DNA of 64,000 nucleotides from Hymenobacter sp. YIM 151858-1 (GTDB taxonomy: Bacteria; Bacteroidota; Bacteroidia; Cytophagales; Hymenobacteraceae). The position numbers were made by a program, and so were the translations under genes. The notes beneath the pieces are model-generated. The model searched no databases, was not told the origin of the DNA, and saw only the letters and a program-made list of their open reading frames with translations. The number at the start of each line of letters is the position of its first letter. The stretch's first letter is position 1. The stretch lies in NCBI RefSeq assembly GCF_025979705.1, contig NZ_CP110136.1, positions 2,666,001 to 2,730,000 on the forward strand, given 5' to 3'. Shown here in pieces: positions 1-8,344 of this stretch.

Positions 1-1060
1 CGTGCGCAGCGGCGTGGATATTTTGCTGGCCACGCCGGGCCGCCTGATGGAGCTGTACTCCAAAGGCGACTTAGTGCTGAAGGAGCTGAAAACCCTGGTG
101 CTCGACGAGGCCGACAAGATGATGGACATGGGCTTTATGCCCCAGATTCGCCGCTTGCTCGAAATTATTCCGCGGAAGCGCCAGAACATGCTGTTCTCGG
201 CCACCATGCCGCCCAAGGTGGAGGAGCTGAGCGCCGAGTTTCTGGAGTTTCCGGTGAAAATTGAGGTGACGCCTTCGGCCGCGCCCGCCTCCACGGTGCA
301 GCAAACGCTGTATGAGGTGCCCAATTTTCTCACTAAGATTCACTTGCTCGAGCACTTGGTGGCCGATACGGAGGTATTCAACCGCGTCATCATTTTTGCC
401 CGCTCCAAGGAAACCGCCGACAACGTGTTCCACTTTCTGCACCGCAAGATCGAGGGCGAATCGCGGGTAATTCACGGCAACAAAGGCCAAAACACGCGCC
501 TGAACTCCATGGATGCCTTCCGCGAGGGCGGCGTGCGTTTTCTGGTGGCTACTGATGTAGCGGCGCGCGGCATTGATATTCCGGAGGTCAGCCACGTTAT
601 CAACTTCGATGTGCCGGTGGTGTACGACGACTACGTGCACCGCATTGGCCGCACGGGCCGGGCCGAGCGCACGGGCGCCGCCGTTACGTTTGCTACGCCG
701 GCCGAAATGCCGCACGTGCAGCGCATCGAGGAGCTGATGCGCCAACCCATTCCGCAGCAGCCCCTGCCGGCCGAGGTAAGCATTGCCGAAACGCCTTTTG
801 AAGAAGCGCAGCGCATGGCGCGCGAGCTGGATACCCTGCGCCGCAAAGCCGACCCGGAGTACAAAGGCGCCTTCCATGAAAAACAGGAATGGCTGAAAAC
901 CGGCGTTACCATCGACAAGCGCACCGGCAAAACCTACGATGGCCCGCAACGCAGCAAAAAGGGCAGCAAAATAAACCCATCGAAAGGCCGGGCCTCCTCG
1001 CCTACCGCCAAAGCCAGCAAAGCCGCGGCCGCTAAAAACCGGCAGGCGCGCCGCAAGTAG
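1..1060 (+). CDS. DEAD-box ATP-dependent RNA helicase, RhlE-like (5' end outside window)
   Basis: This is the C-terminal 352 residues or so of an RNA helicase that unwinds RNA duplexes with ATP, probably in ribosome assembly or RNA turnover. Visible motifs in order are TPGR (Ib), DEAD (II, seen as LDEADKMMDMGF), SAT (III), the second RecA domain with VATDVAARGIDIP (V) and HRIGRTGR (VI). The N-terminal Q motif and Walker A (motif I) lie left of the window, so the true start is not visible. The last 70 residues are a basic Lys/Ala/Ser-rich tail, as in RhlE-type helicases of Bacteroidota, likely for RNA contact. A strong hairpin terminator follows. The paralog class (RhlE versus another DEAD group) is inferred from the tail and is less certain than the family. 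Confidence 0.93.
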   Translation, partial: VRSGVDILLATPGRLMELYSKGDLVLKELKTLVLDEADKMMDMGFMPQIRRLLEIIPRKRQNMLFSATMPPKVEELSAEFLEFPVKIEVTPSAAPASTVQQTLYEVPNFLTKIHLLEHLVADTEVFNRVIIFARSKETADNVFHFLHRKIEGESRVIHGNKGQNTRLNSMDAFREGGVRFLVATDVAARGIDIPEVSHVINFDVPVVYDDYVHRIGRTGRAERTGAAVTFATPAEMPHVQRIEELMRQPIPQQPLPAEVSIAETPFEEAQRMARELDTLRRKADPEYKGAFHEKQEWLKTGVTIDKRTGKTYDGPQRSKKGSKINPSKGRASSPTAKASKAAAAKNRQARRK

Positions 1061-1075
1061 CACCCACAAACGTAG

Positions 1076-1119
1076 CCGAAGCTCCGCTCAGCCAAAAGCC
1101 CGAGCGGAGCTTCGGCATT
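1076..1119 (+). terminator. Intrinsic terminator after helicase gene
   Basis: A perfect 14-bp stem (CCGAAGCTCCGCTC at 1076-1089 with GAGCGGAGCTTCGG at 1102-1115) encloses a 12-base loop and is followed by CATTT. It sits 16 bases after the helicase stop and just before the convergent M43 protease gene, so it may serve both strands. Confidence 0.75.
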
Positions 1120-1144
1120 TGCGGGCCCTAGGTGGCCGATGGGC

Positions 1145-3316
1145 CTACCACTTAAGGAGGCGAAGCGAAGGCAGCGTGAGGCCCTTGGCGCTGAGCCGCA
1201 CCATGTACGTGCCCTGGCGCAGCTGATGCACCGATAAGTTGTGGGCCACGCCACCGGTTAGCTCCCATGCGGTGATAACGCGGCCCGACAAATCGACTAC
1301 CTCTGCGGTGCACGCAGCGGGCGGCAAACTGCGCAAATCGAGCGTTACGGCACCTTGGGTAAAAGTCGGGAACAAGCCCACGGCAAAGTTGCCAGAGCCC
1401 GCAACCACGCGTACCTGGCTGAGGCTGCTGGTGCCGTCATCGTCGATTTGGCGGAGGCGGTAGTACAGCGGCCTAGGTAGGTGGGCGGCAGCGGCATCGG
1501 TGAAGGCGTAGTTGATGGGGCTGCTGCTCGTGCCGCGCCCGGCCACGGTGCCAATGCGTTCGAACGTGCGCCCATCCAAAGCCCGCTCCACCTCAAATCG
1601 GTCGTTCTGCTTTTCGGAAGCGGTGCGCCATTCGGTGCGCACTACCCCGCCGGCCTGGGCACGGGCTTCAAAAGCAACCAGCTCCACAGGTAACGGGTCG
1701 GGGTCGCGCAGCTGCACGGCGTAATCCTCGGTGGCGCCGTAAGCGGCCCAATCGCAGGGCTCGTCGAGGGGGCCGCCGCTGATGTAGCGGGTGCGTACGC
1801 GCATGCGGCTAGTGCCGGGTGTTAGCTGCTTGGGCAGGGTAAACGTGGTTTGCTGCTGTTGCTGCCCGTCGGTGCCTCGGAAAACCTGCTCGCCGGCGTC
1901 GGTAAAGTCGCCGTTGCGGTTCAAATCAATCCAGATGGCCGTGTACTGGGGGTAGTATTGGTTGCTGGCGTTCACGAATAGCTTCAGCTGCGCGCTGTAC
2001 GCGCGTCCGCCTACCATAATAAAGTCCTGCCCGGCCGTAAAATCGAGGTAGCTGCCACAGCCCGCCACCGACGGGCGCGTCAGCAGCACCTTCTCGCCCT
2101 CGCTTACCTGAAAAGCCGACAGGTACACCGGCAAATCGGGCAGGCAGTTGCTGTTGGCGTACTCGGGGCGGCAATACGTTACATCCGACGTTACGGAAGC
2201 GCGGTTGCTGTACTCATCGACGGAGTTGATGGGCTTGACGCGGTAGTACACCGTTTGCTGGGCCGGCGGCGAGGCATCGACGAACGTAACGCCGGCCGGC
2301 CCGGTGGCCCCGATGGTAACGTAGTCGCCGTTCATTGATAAGCCGCGCTCGATGAAGTAACCTACCTCGTTGTCGGCCTGGTCGTTCCAGTCGAGTTTCA
2401 CGCCGCTTCGGCCCAGGTTGTTTGCGCTCAGGCCGGTGGGTGATTTCACGCGCTCGGTGCTGCACCCTAGGTTGTTGAGGTAGGCCGTGCGGTAGGCATC
2501 CATGCGGGCCAGTTGCCCGGGCGTGAACACGTTGCCGCAGCCCCAATACGCCATGCTGTTGCGCATGGCCGGGGCATATGCGGCCCCGTTGGCATCGGTA
2601 ATGGTGCCGGTGTAGCCGCACTCGTGCTGGGTAGCGCCGCTGCGCTCGTACGGGTCGGCGGGCGTGTCGCACACCAGGTCGCCGGTGGTTTGGCAATTGG
2701 TGCGGGCTACCAGCTCGCGCTGGTTTACATCGGCGTGGTTGCTGTTGAAGAACGTGTGCGGTAAACCCAGCACGTGGCCCAACTCGTGCTGCACCAGGTT
2801 ATGGTCGCCGAGCATGCCGTTGGTGAGCAGCACGCGTTGGCCAATGGCATACCCGCCGGCGCTGCCAAAACCGCCGACGTTGATGTTTTTGGTGCTGTAA
2901 ATGTTGATGACGCCGCTTTGGTCGTAGGCAGCGCCCAACGCACTATCGTCGGTGTGGTAGTCGAAATCGTAGTACTGGTCGCTGTTGATGTAGCGCACTT
3001 GCCCGCAGGCGTAGAACTGCACATTGGCGTTGCGGAAGCGGAAGTTGGTTTCGGCCAAAGCGCGCAGGAGTACTACCACATCGGCTCCGCCGCTGCCATC
3101 GGAGCGGCGAATGATGTTGAGCCGCACCGGCAAATTAGTAACCGCGCCGCTGGGCCGCGCCACCACGGGGCTCAGGGAAAGCTGCAGCAAGCGCACCTGC
3201 TCGGCCGCACTAGGTGGTGGCGTAGCGCACGGCAACAACGACTGAGCCTGTGCAGGCGCTGCACTCAAGGTTGCACCTGTTACCAAAGCCAACAAACCGG
3301 GTACAAGTCCTCTCAT
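1145..3316 (-). CDS. Secreted M43 (pappalysin-type) zinc metalloprotease with FN3, GEVED and T9SS sorting domains
   Basis: The 723-residue protein begins with a signal peptide (about residues 1-25, ending AQAQ). The zinc site HELGHVLGLPH is at residues 177-187, giving the HExxHxxGxxH signature with His177, Glu178, His181 and His187; a Met-turn (NSMAYWGC) follows about 75 residues later, so the active site looks intact. After the catalytic part come a fibronectin type III-like segment (about 290-385), a GEVED-type domain (about 435-545, with the DLNRNGDF calcium-like loop and GATEDYAV), and a C-terminal beta-rich domain typical of type A T9SS cargo (about 640-723). It is inferred to be exported by Sec, passed through the T9SS and released or anchored at the surface to degrade external protein. 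No operon partner is visible. Confidence 0.88.
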   Translation of the reverse strand: MRGLVPGLLALVTGATLSAAPAQAQSLLPCATPPPSAAEQVRLLQLSLSPVVARPSGAVTNLPVRLNIIRRSDGSGGADVVVLLRALAETNFRFRNANVQFYACGQVRYINSDQYYDFDYHTDDSALGAAYDQSGVINIYSTKNINVGGFGSAGGYAIGQRVLLTNGMLGDHNLVQHELGHVLGLPHTFFNSNHADVNQRELVARTNCQTTGDLVCDTPADPYERSGATQHECGYTGTITDANGAAYAPAMRNSMAYWGCGNVFTPGQLARMDAYRTAYLNNLGCSTERVKSPTGLSANNLGRSGVKLDWNDQADNEVGYFIERGLSMNGDYVTIGATGPAGVTFVDASPPAQQTVYYRVKPINSVDEYSNRASVTSDVTYCRPEYANSNCLPDLPVYLSAFQVSEGEKVLLTRPSVAGCGSYLDFTAGQDFIMVGGRAYSAQLKLFVNASNQYYPQYTAIWIDLNRNGDFTDAGEQVFRGTDGQQQQQTTFTLPKQLTPGTSRMRVRTRYISGGPLDEPCDWAAYGATEDYAVQLRDPDPLPVELVAFEARAQAGGVVRTEWRTASEKQNDRFEVERALDGRTFERIGTVAGRGTSSSPINYAFTDAAAAHLPRPLYYRLRQIDDDGTSSLSQVRVVAGSGNFAVGLFPTFTQGAVTLDLRSLPPAACTAEVVDLSGRVITAWELTGGVAHNLSVHQLRQGTYMVRLSAKGLTLPSLRLLKW

Positions 3317-3823
3317 GGGTCAAATCATTTGGGCAATCACCTAGGGCGCAACCGATTAAGACGCATGACAGAGCTCTGCTGCAGGCAATAACTATCCGTG
3401 CTGCCCGCGGCAACCGCGAGCAAGGCGTGGGCAGCCCGAAAAAGGAGGCACGGGCGCTGGGCAAATAGCGCCAGCCTACCAAGGGTTATGGCACGAGCAA
3501 GTCTCTGTCAGGCATTCGCTTATACTCTACACACGAGCCCGTTGCCAATGCTTCATCAGCACAACAGCACCTAGGGCTCAGCACGACAGACGATGGCTCC
3601 TGGCGAGAACCACGTACCAGCCTATTGGTGGAAAGCCGGCCGGACCAAGCAGCAGAACCAAAAAGCTCGACTGCCTTTATTATGACTTAAATAACAATAA
3701 ATTATACATAATCAACAAACAAAAAGTACGCATTTGTTAAGGGCTCCATCCGTTATGCCCCAAAAGCAATGCGGCCCAATGCGCAATTGCATTGGGCCGC
3801 AGCTGATGGCAAAGTGAGCAAGC
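3317..3823. other. Intergenic region without a gene
   Basis: These 507 bases lie upstream of the leftward M43 gene and downstream of the leftward membrane-protein gene. They hold an AT-rich patch near 3675-3735, two CCTAGG palindromes (3340 and 3570) and the hairpin at 3771-3800. I see no convincing reading frame; short frames here have no recognisable features. No clear TAnnTTTG promoter box for the protease gene was found. Confidence 0.6.
3771..3800 (-). terminator. Intrinsic terminator of the leftward membrane-protein gene
   Basis: A perfect 12-bp stem (GCGGCCCAATGC with GCATTGGGCCGC) closes a 6-base loop. Read leftward it is followed by ATTGCTTTTGGGG, a short U-rich run, 24 bases past the end of the gene at 3824. 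Confidence 0.7.
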
Positions 3824-4276
3824 TCAGCGGTGGAAAATGGGCAAATGGCTGAACTTGATGGTAAGAAACGTGAAGGCAGCCCCCCAGAACATGGCGCTCC
3901 AGAGCATGTGCAGCAAGATATGCCGGCGCTTTACGCCCAGCAGCGTGGCAATAACGGTTCCGCCGATGGGCGTAAAGAGCACCGGCGTCAGGAAAGCAAT
4001 GCCGCCGATGCCGAAGCGCCGAAACACGCGCACGATTTGCCGGGCCCTAGGTGTAAATACCGGCTTGTGGCGCAGGCGGCGGCGGCGCTGCAAGTGGGCC
4101 ACAAACACCCGCCCCAGGCCCGAAAACACCAGCACGCTCGTCATCATGCCGGCTACGGTGAGCACCCAGGTGGGTACAAACGACAGCCCCGCGGCGGCAC
4201 CGGCCAGAGGCCCACCGAAGAATTTAACCATGCTCAGCAGGAAAACGGACGCGTATTTGACGGCGTGCGGCATCAC
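3824..4276 (-). CDS. Small integral membrane protein, unassigned
   Basis: The 150-residue protein has about four hydrophobic segments (near residues 8-30, 36-58, 90-115 and 125-145), separated by a very basic loop (HLQRRRRLRHK, about 62-72). The segment PVLFTPIGGTVIATLLGVKRR has the Pro/Gly-rich re-entrant look seen in DedA/SNARE-associated and small multidrug-export proteins, but I cannot assign it to either. It is the last gene before a terminator, and the upp gene begins 105 bases upstream in the same direction. The start is the first of two adjacent Met codons; either could be used. Confidence 0.6.
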   Translation of the reverse strand: MMPHAVKYASVFLLSMVKFFGGPLAGAAAGLSFVPTWVLTVAGMMTSVLVFSGLGRVFVAHLQRRRRLRHKPVFTPRARQIVRVFRRFGIGGIAFLTPVLFTPIGGTVIATLLGVKRRHILLHMLWSAMFWGAAFTFLTIKFSHLPIFHR

Positions 4277-4381
4277 GGGCGTTCAGACGTTGATCGTTCT
4301 AAGCAAAGCAAGATACTTACCCGGGTAGCTTAGGCGGCAAAAATACGGTTGTACGGCAACTCAAACCGGCTGGCAGCCGCC

Positions 4382-5020
4382 TTACAGCTTGCTGCCGTAA
4401 GCCAGGTCGCCGGCGTCGCCCAGGCCCGGAACAATATACGCATGTTCGTTCAGGTGGTCGTCGAGGGCGGCCAGCCAGATGTTGGCTTCCGGCACTTCCT
4501 CCAGCACGTGCTTGACGCCCTCGGGCGAAGCAATTACGGCCGCGATGTGTACCTGCCGCGGCTGCCCGAAGCGCAGCATAGCCCGGTACGTAAGCGCCAA
4601 CGATTTGCCGGTGGCCAGCATGGGGTCGGCCAGGATGAGCACGCGCCCGTTGAGGTCGGGGGCCGAGAGGTAGTCGACCTGCACCTCTACCCGCGAGGTG
4701 GCCTCGATGCGGTACGCGGCCACAAAGGCACTGGGCGACTGATCGAAGTAATTGAGAAAGCCCTGGTGGAAAGGCAACCCCGCGCGCAACACCGTGGCCA
4801 GCACCGGAAAATCCGACAGCAGCTGCCCGCTCGACTCGGCCAAAGGCGTTTGCACCGTTTTCTCGGTGTAGCTCAGCTGCGAGCTGATGCGGTACGCGAT
4901 GATTTCGCCGAGGCGCTGCAGGTTGCGCCGGAATCGCAGCGAATCGCGTTGCACCTGCACATCGCGCAGCTCGGCCAAAAAGTGGTTGGCAATGCTCGGC
5001 TCAGAGGTCACGATGTGCAC
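4382..5020 (-). CDS. upp: Uracil phosphoribosyltransferase
   Basis: The enzyme makes UMP from uracil and PRPP in pyrimidine salvage. The PRPP-binding loop DPMLATGKS is present, with the family blocks ANHFLAELRD, FRRNLQRLGEI, VLRAGLPFHQGF and the C-terminal uracil-binding PGLGDAGDLAYG. A GTG at 5020 gives 213 residues, the usual family length, and starts at the conserved position (VHIVTSEPS). An ATG at 5086 in the same frame would add 22 residues and overlap the upstream gene by 52 bases; I prefer the GTG because the family aligns from there and it leaves a 14-base gap to the upstream gene. The gene probably shares a transcript with that upstream GNAT-like gene. Confidence 0.92.
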   Translation of the reverse strand: MHIVTSEPSIANHFLAELRDVQVQRDSLRFRRNLQRLGEIIAYRISSQLSYTEKTVQTPLAESSGQLLSDFPVLATVLRAGLPFHQGFLNYFDQSPSAFVAAYRIEATSRVEVQVDYLSAPDLNGRVLILADPMLATGKSLALTYRAMLRFGQPRQVHIAAVIASPEGVKHVLEEVPEANIWLAALDDHLNEHAYIVPGLGDAGDLAYGSKL

Positions 5021-5034
5021 TCGGCCGCTTTGGG

Positions 5035-5979
5035 TCAGCGCATCCAGGTCAGGTACCACGGGCGGGTAGTTTGGGTGATAGAACAATACGGCACGGGCCG
5101 CGCCCCGAAATTCGCAAAAAAGCGAGCAATACTGGGTATGGTGCCGCCCTCAAAATCGAGCACGAGGTTGGGCGTGCCCGCATGGCGGGCAATAACGTAA
5201 TCGAGCAACAGCATGGGCGCGTGCTGCTTTTTGCCCGCTGCCGAGGCCGCCGCAAACAAATACGTAATGCGGCCGCGGCTGTGCACAAACAAAGCCCCGG
5301 CCAGCAGCTCGCCGGTGCCGGGCTGCCGCACCTCCAGTAGCTGGGCCTGGCTACCTAGGGCTTCGACCAGCCGCTGCAACCGCGCAAAATGACCTTTGCG
5401 CAAGCGAGTTTGGCTATCGGGCTTGTAGCTGCGAAACAAGGTAATGGTTGGCGCCAACGAGGCACCCGGCACAATTTGCAGCGGCACGGCCCGCTCGCGG
5501 TGCTGCCGCAGGCGCCGCCGGAACTCGGGCGTGTAGTGCAGCAGCAGGCTGTGGTAATCGGCGGCAAGCCCTAGGTGGTACGTGGTGCGCTCGGCCATGC
5601 ACCAGCCGGGCGGGAAGCGGCCGGGCGGCGGGTTGTGGGTATTGAGCTGCAGGTGCAAACGCACAAAGCGGTTGGCCAGCAAAGCCAGGTACTCCTCGGG
5701 GTGGCGGTGCTGGCTGGCCGCGGTGGTAAGCAAACCCAGCTGCTGCGTAAAAGGCGGCTGCAAGCTTTCGGCTCCCCACCAGCGGCGGCGCACCGGCACC
5801 GGAAAAACCGAAGCGTAGCCGCCGCCGGGCAGGGTCTCCACCACTGCTGCCCAGGTGGGGCCGTTGGTGGCATCGAGCCACAGGGCCTGGGCATACGGCA
5901 CGCATTGCTCGGCTTGGGCTACGCAAGCCTGCCAGGCAGCCAAATCAAGCTCAGAGTATTGGAGGTAGCAAAGCGGCAC
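5035..5979 (-). CDS. GNAT/FemAB-like acyltransferase, substrate unknown
   Basis: The predicted 314-residue protein looks like two tandem GNAT-type folds as in the FemAB/BioF2-like group. The C-terminal half shows ELLAGALFVHSRGRITYLF and a final PNLVLDFEGGTIPSIARFFANFGARP segment, a pattern common in such proteins of Bacteroidota. The group aminoacylates or acylates cell-wall or lipid precursors, but nothing here fixes the substrate. I place the start at a GTG (5979), because a TACCTTTG promoter box ends 5 bases before it and a terminator hairpin occupies the region where a longer frame (to 6087) would start. It lies directly upstream of upp and is probably cotranscribed with it, although the functions seem unrelated. 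Confidence 0.65.
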   Translation of the reverse strand: MPLCYLQYSELDLAAWQACVAQAEQCVPYAQALWLDATNGPTWAAVVETLPGGGYASVFPVPVRRRWWGAESLQPPFTQQLGLLTTAASQHRHPEEYLALLANRFVRLHLQLNTHNPPPGRFPPGWCMAERTTYHLGLAADYHSLLLHYTPEFRRRLRQHRERAVPLQIVPGASLAPTITLFRSYKPDSQTRLRKGHFARLQRLVEALGSQAQLLEVRQPGTGELLAGALFVHSRGRITYLFAAASAAGKKQHAPMLLLDYVIARHAGTPNLVLDFEGGTIPSIARFFANFGARPVPYCSITQTTRPWYLTWMR

Positions 5980-5983
5980 AGCA

Positions 5984-5991
5984 CAAAGGTA
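5984..5991 (-). promoter_or_regulatory. TAnnTTTG promoter box for the GNAT-upp unit
   Basis: Read leftward the sequence is TACCTTTG, a perfect Bacteroidota -7 element. It ends only 5 bases before the preferred GTG start at 5979, so the mRNA would be leaderless or nearly so. Confidence 0.55.
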
Positions 5992-6056
5992 GCGGCTACC
6001 AAGCCCCCTTGCACCTAGGGCCGTAGCAGCAAGCGCATTGCCTTTTCTGAACGCAA

Positions 6057-6087
6057 AAAGCCGCCCCACGCGGGGCGGCTTTGGCAA
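6057..6087. terminator. Bidirectional-looking hairpin terminator
   Basis: The stem AAAGCCGCCCC / GGGGCGGCTTT with loop ACGC is flanked by A-rich and T-rich ends, so it can work in both directions. It lies between the end of yceI (6203) and the GNAT promoter, where a stop to leftward yceI transcription is expected. Confidence 0.75.
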
Positions 6088-6202
6088 AATCGGGCAGCAG
6101 CAGGCTTGCTTTAGTGGTCAGAGCCAACTTTCTCAGCTAGCTGATCAGCTCGCGAATTAGCCGGCAGGTTGCGCCTTGCCAATCCAGCCGCTGCCTAGGT
6201 GC

Positions 6203-6751
6203 TTAGGCGGCAACCTCAGCCGCTTGCTTGATAAGCTGTACGTTGGCAAACAGCTTTACCTCGTCGCCCACCACAATTGCACCGGCTTCGGTTACGGCGC
6301 TCCAGGTCAGGCCAAACTCTTTGCGGCTGATTTTACCCGTCAGCTCGAAACCGGCTTTGTGGTTGCCGTAGAAATCGGTGGCCGAACCGCCGTACTCCAC
6401 GTCCAGCTCCACGGGGCGCGTTTCGCCCTTGATGGTGAGGTTGCCCAGTAGCTTGTACCGGTCGTCGGACAGTTTGCGGAGCGAAGTCGATTCGAACGTA
6501 AGCTGCGGATGGTTTTCGGCGTCGAAGAAATCGGCCGACTTCAGGTGCTGGTCGCGTTGCTCCTGGTTGGTATCGATGCTGGCGATGCTGGCGGCAAAAC
6601 GCACTTTGCCCGTTCCGAAGTTGTCGTCCTGGGTTTCTACTTCGCCCTCAAATTGCTTGAATGAGCCCGTGACGGTAGAAATAACCAAGTGCTTGATTTT
6701 GAACTGAATTTCGGAGTGCGTGGGGTCGAGCACCCATTTGGTAGCAGCCAT
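6203..6751 (-). CDS. YceI-family lipid-binding-like protein
   Basis: The 182-residue protein shows the YceI pattern from its first residues: WVLDPTHSEIQFKIKHL, then VTGSFKQFEGEV, SIDTNQEQRDQHLKSADFFDAENHP, and LTIKGETRPVELDVEY. The family forms a lipocalin-like barrel that binds polyisoprenoids or other amphiphiles. This copy lacks a signal peptide, which suggests a cytoplasmic location unless exported otherwise. I chose ATG 6751 because the conserved domain begins immediately after it; the in-frame extension upstream has no family similarity. It is divergent from an HxlR regulator, an arrangement common in Bacteroidota, and the palindrome between them is the likely control site. Confidence 0.9.
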   Translation of the reverse strand: MAATKWVLDPTHSEIQFKIKHLVISTVTGSFKQFEGEVETQDDNFGTGKVRFAASIASIDTNQEQRDQHLKSADFFDAENHPQLTFESTSLRKLSDDRYKLLGNLTIKGETRPVELDVEYGGSATDFYGNHKAGFELTGKISRKEFGLTWSAVTEAGAIVVGDEVKLFANVQLIKQAAEVAA

Positions 6752-6822
6752 GGCAGAACAGTTGTTTGGGGCCGGAGCAGCCGGCCGGTGTTGCGTTGTT
6801 TGTTGATGCAAATATCAAAACT

Positions 6823-6834
6823 ATGTACGTACAT
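6823..6834. promoter_or_regulatory. Palindromic operator candidate between yceI and hxlR
   Basis: ATGTACGTACAT is a perfect 12-bp palindrome, with partly symmetric AAAC and GTTT flanks. It lies in the 147-bp divergent intergenic region, placed to overlap promoter elements. HxlR-family dimers bind such inverted repeats with GTAC-containing half-sites, so this is the likely operator for the adjacent regulator. Confidence 0.6.
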
Positions 6835-6898
6835 TTGTTTCAACTAACCTACAGGTAACCGGTTACTCCTAGGTTATCCATCATCAAACACCGCCGCC

Positions 6899-7237
6899 AT
6901 GCCCACCGCCAAACCCTGCACCGACTACCTGCTGCCCCTGCGCGATGCGATGGACGTGCTGGGCGGCAAGTGGAAAATCCCGGTTATCATGCTGCTCTCG
7001 CTGCGCGAACGGCGCTTCAAGGAAATTCAGCGCGAATTGGGCGTAGCAGCCAAGGTGCTATCGAAAGAGCTGAAAGACCTGGAAAGCCACGAGCTGGTGC
7101 GGCGCAAGGTGTTTGATACCGTGCCCCTGGCCGTTGAGTACTCGCTTACCGACTACGGCCGCACGCTGGAGAAACTAATCGGCGAAATCCGCGACTGGGG
7201 CCTGCACCACCGCGAGCGGATACTCGAGCGCACCTAG
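6899..7237 (+). CDS. HxlR-family winged-helix transcriptional regulator
   Basis: The 112-residue protein carries the family hallmarks: an early Cys (CTDYLLPLRDAMDVLGGKWK), the recognition-helix region RFKEIQRELGVAAKVLSKEL, and the wing (VPLAVEYSLTDYGRTLEKLI). HxlR proteins are dimeric repressors or activators that often sense electrophiles or redox state through a conserved Cys near the N-terminus; Cys7 here is in that position. It probably controls the divergent yceI gene and itself through the palindrome upstream. The TAG stop codon is embedded in a CCTAGG palindrome (7233-7238). Confidence 0.93.
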   Translation: MPTAKPCTDYLLPLRDAMDVLGGKWKIPVIMLLSLRERRFKEIQRELGVAAKVLSKELKDLESHELVRRKVFDTVPLAVEYSLTDYGRTLEKLIGEIRDWGLHHRERILERT

Positions 7238-7249
7238 GGCACGCACAGC

Positions 7250-7257
7250 TATATTTG
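7250..7257 (+). promoter_or_regulatory. TAnnTTTG promoter box
   Basis: TATATTTG matches the Bacteroidota -7 consensus and ends 20 bases before the ATG at 7278. It gives the following membrane-protein gene its own promoter, separate from hxlR. Confidence 0.5.
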
Positions 7258-7277
7258 GCCGACTATCCTTTTGCTCC

Positions 7278-8276
7278 ATGCTGCAGATTTCCGGCCGCCA
7301 CACTCCTAAACTGCTGGCGGTGCTTGCCGGCGTGGTATATGCCCTGGCCTTTCGGCTCGTATTCAACACGGGGCCCTTCGAGCGGTATGGCGGCCTGCTG
7401 ATGGTGTCGTTTCTGGTAGCGGTGCCGTATGGTTTGGGCATGCTTACGGCGCATTACACCCCGCCCGGACGCGGTAGTGCCTGGCGCTACGTTTTTGCGC
7501 CCTGGATAGCCACCACGCTCTTTCTGGTTACGGCGTTTATCGCGCACCTGGAGGGCGCTATCTGCCTGATCATCATTCTGCCGCTGTTCTTCTTTGTTTC
7601 GTGGCTGGGTGCGCGGCTTTATGGCTGGCTCGAAAAGCGCCGCAACAACAAGCCCGACGATTACGTGCTGGTTTCGGCCGTGGCGCTGCTACCCCTGGTG
7701 GTGGCTTTGGCCGAAAGCCGTTTCGCCACCCCCGACAGCCTGAGGCGCGTGCAAAACGTGGTAGAAATAGCCGCCGCGCCCGCCGCGGTGTGGCCGCACA
7801 TCGTGCGGGTGCCGCCCATCAGCGCCGCCGACCTAGGGCCCAGCCTCATCGACGACATCGGCTTTCCGCGCCCCGTAGAGGCTACCCTGACCCACGAAGG
7901 CATTGGCGGCGTGCGCCGCGCCACTTTTGAGCGCGGGGTGGAGTTCATCGAAACCGTGGATGAATGGGTGCCTTTGCAAAAGCTCTCCTTCAGCATCGAG
8001 CCCAACACGGCTACCATTCCGCCCACCACCTTTGATGAGCACGTGATTGTGGGCGGCCGCTTTTTTGACGTGTTGCGCGGCACCTACGAGTTGCAGCCGC
8101 TGCCCAACGGCCATACCAGGTTAGTACTCTACAGTCAGCAACGACTCAGCACCAACCTCAACCCCTACGCCGGGCTCTGGACGGATTACGTGATGAGCGA
8201 AATTCAGCGCCGCATTTTGCAAGTCGTAAAGCGACGCTGCGAGGCTCCACGGCGGCTCACTGCCCTGCAGCCCTAA
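7278..8276 (+). CDS. Membrane protein with C-terminal SRPBCC-like domain
   Basis: The 332-residue protein has about four to five transmembrane segments in its first 160 residues (near 14-30, 38-58, 75-92, 95-115 and 135-150). The C-terminal half (about 155-325) reads like an SRPBCC/polyketide-cyclase fold: VVEIAAAPAAVWPHIVRV, then the FERGVEFIETVDEW strand pair and a final amphipathic helix. That fold binds hydrophobic ligands. I do not recognise a characterised homolog. It has its own promoter box and ends at a strong bidirectional terminator shared with the convergent dxs gene. Confidence 0.7.
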   Translation: MLQISGRHTPKLLAVLAGVVYALAFRLVFNTGPFERYGGLLMVSFLVAVPYGLGMLTAHYTPPGRGSAWRYVFAPWIATTLFLVTAFIAHLEGAICLIIILPLFFFVSWLGARLYGWLEKRRNNKPDDYVLVSAVALLPLVVALAESRFATPDSLRRVQNVVEIAAAPAAVWPHIVRVPPISAADLGPSLIDDIGFPRPVEATLTHEGIGGVRRATFERGVEFIETVDEWVPLQKLSFSIEPNTATIPPTTFDEHVIVGGRFFDVLRGTYELQPLPNGHTRLVLYSQQRLSTNLNPYAGLWTDYVMSEIQRRILQVVKRRCEAPRRLTALQP

Positions 8277-8291
8277 AAATGACACCAACAA

Positions 8292-8319
8292 AAAAGCGCC
8301 AGCCGAAGCTGGCGCTTTT
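8292..8319. terminator. Bidirectional intrinsic terminator between the SRPBCC-type gene and dxs
   Basis: A perfect 12-bp stem (AAAAGCGCCAGC with GCTGGCGCTTTT) with tetraloop CGAA has A and T runs on both sides, so it fits transcription arriving from either direction. Confidence 0.85.
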
Positions 8320-8344
8320 GTAAGAATAGCTTGCGCATGGGGGG

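Noticed and set aside
5980-6087. Longer GNAT protein starting at 6087
   Set aside because: This start would lie in a terminator hairpin and upstream of the promoter box, so the GTG at 5979 is preferred.
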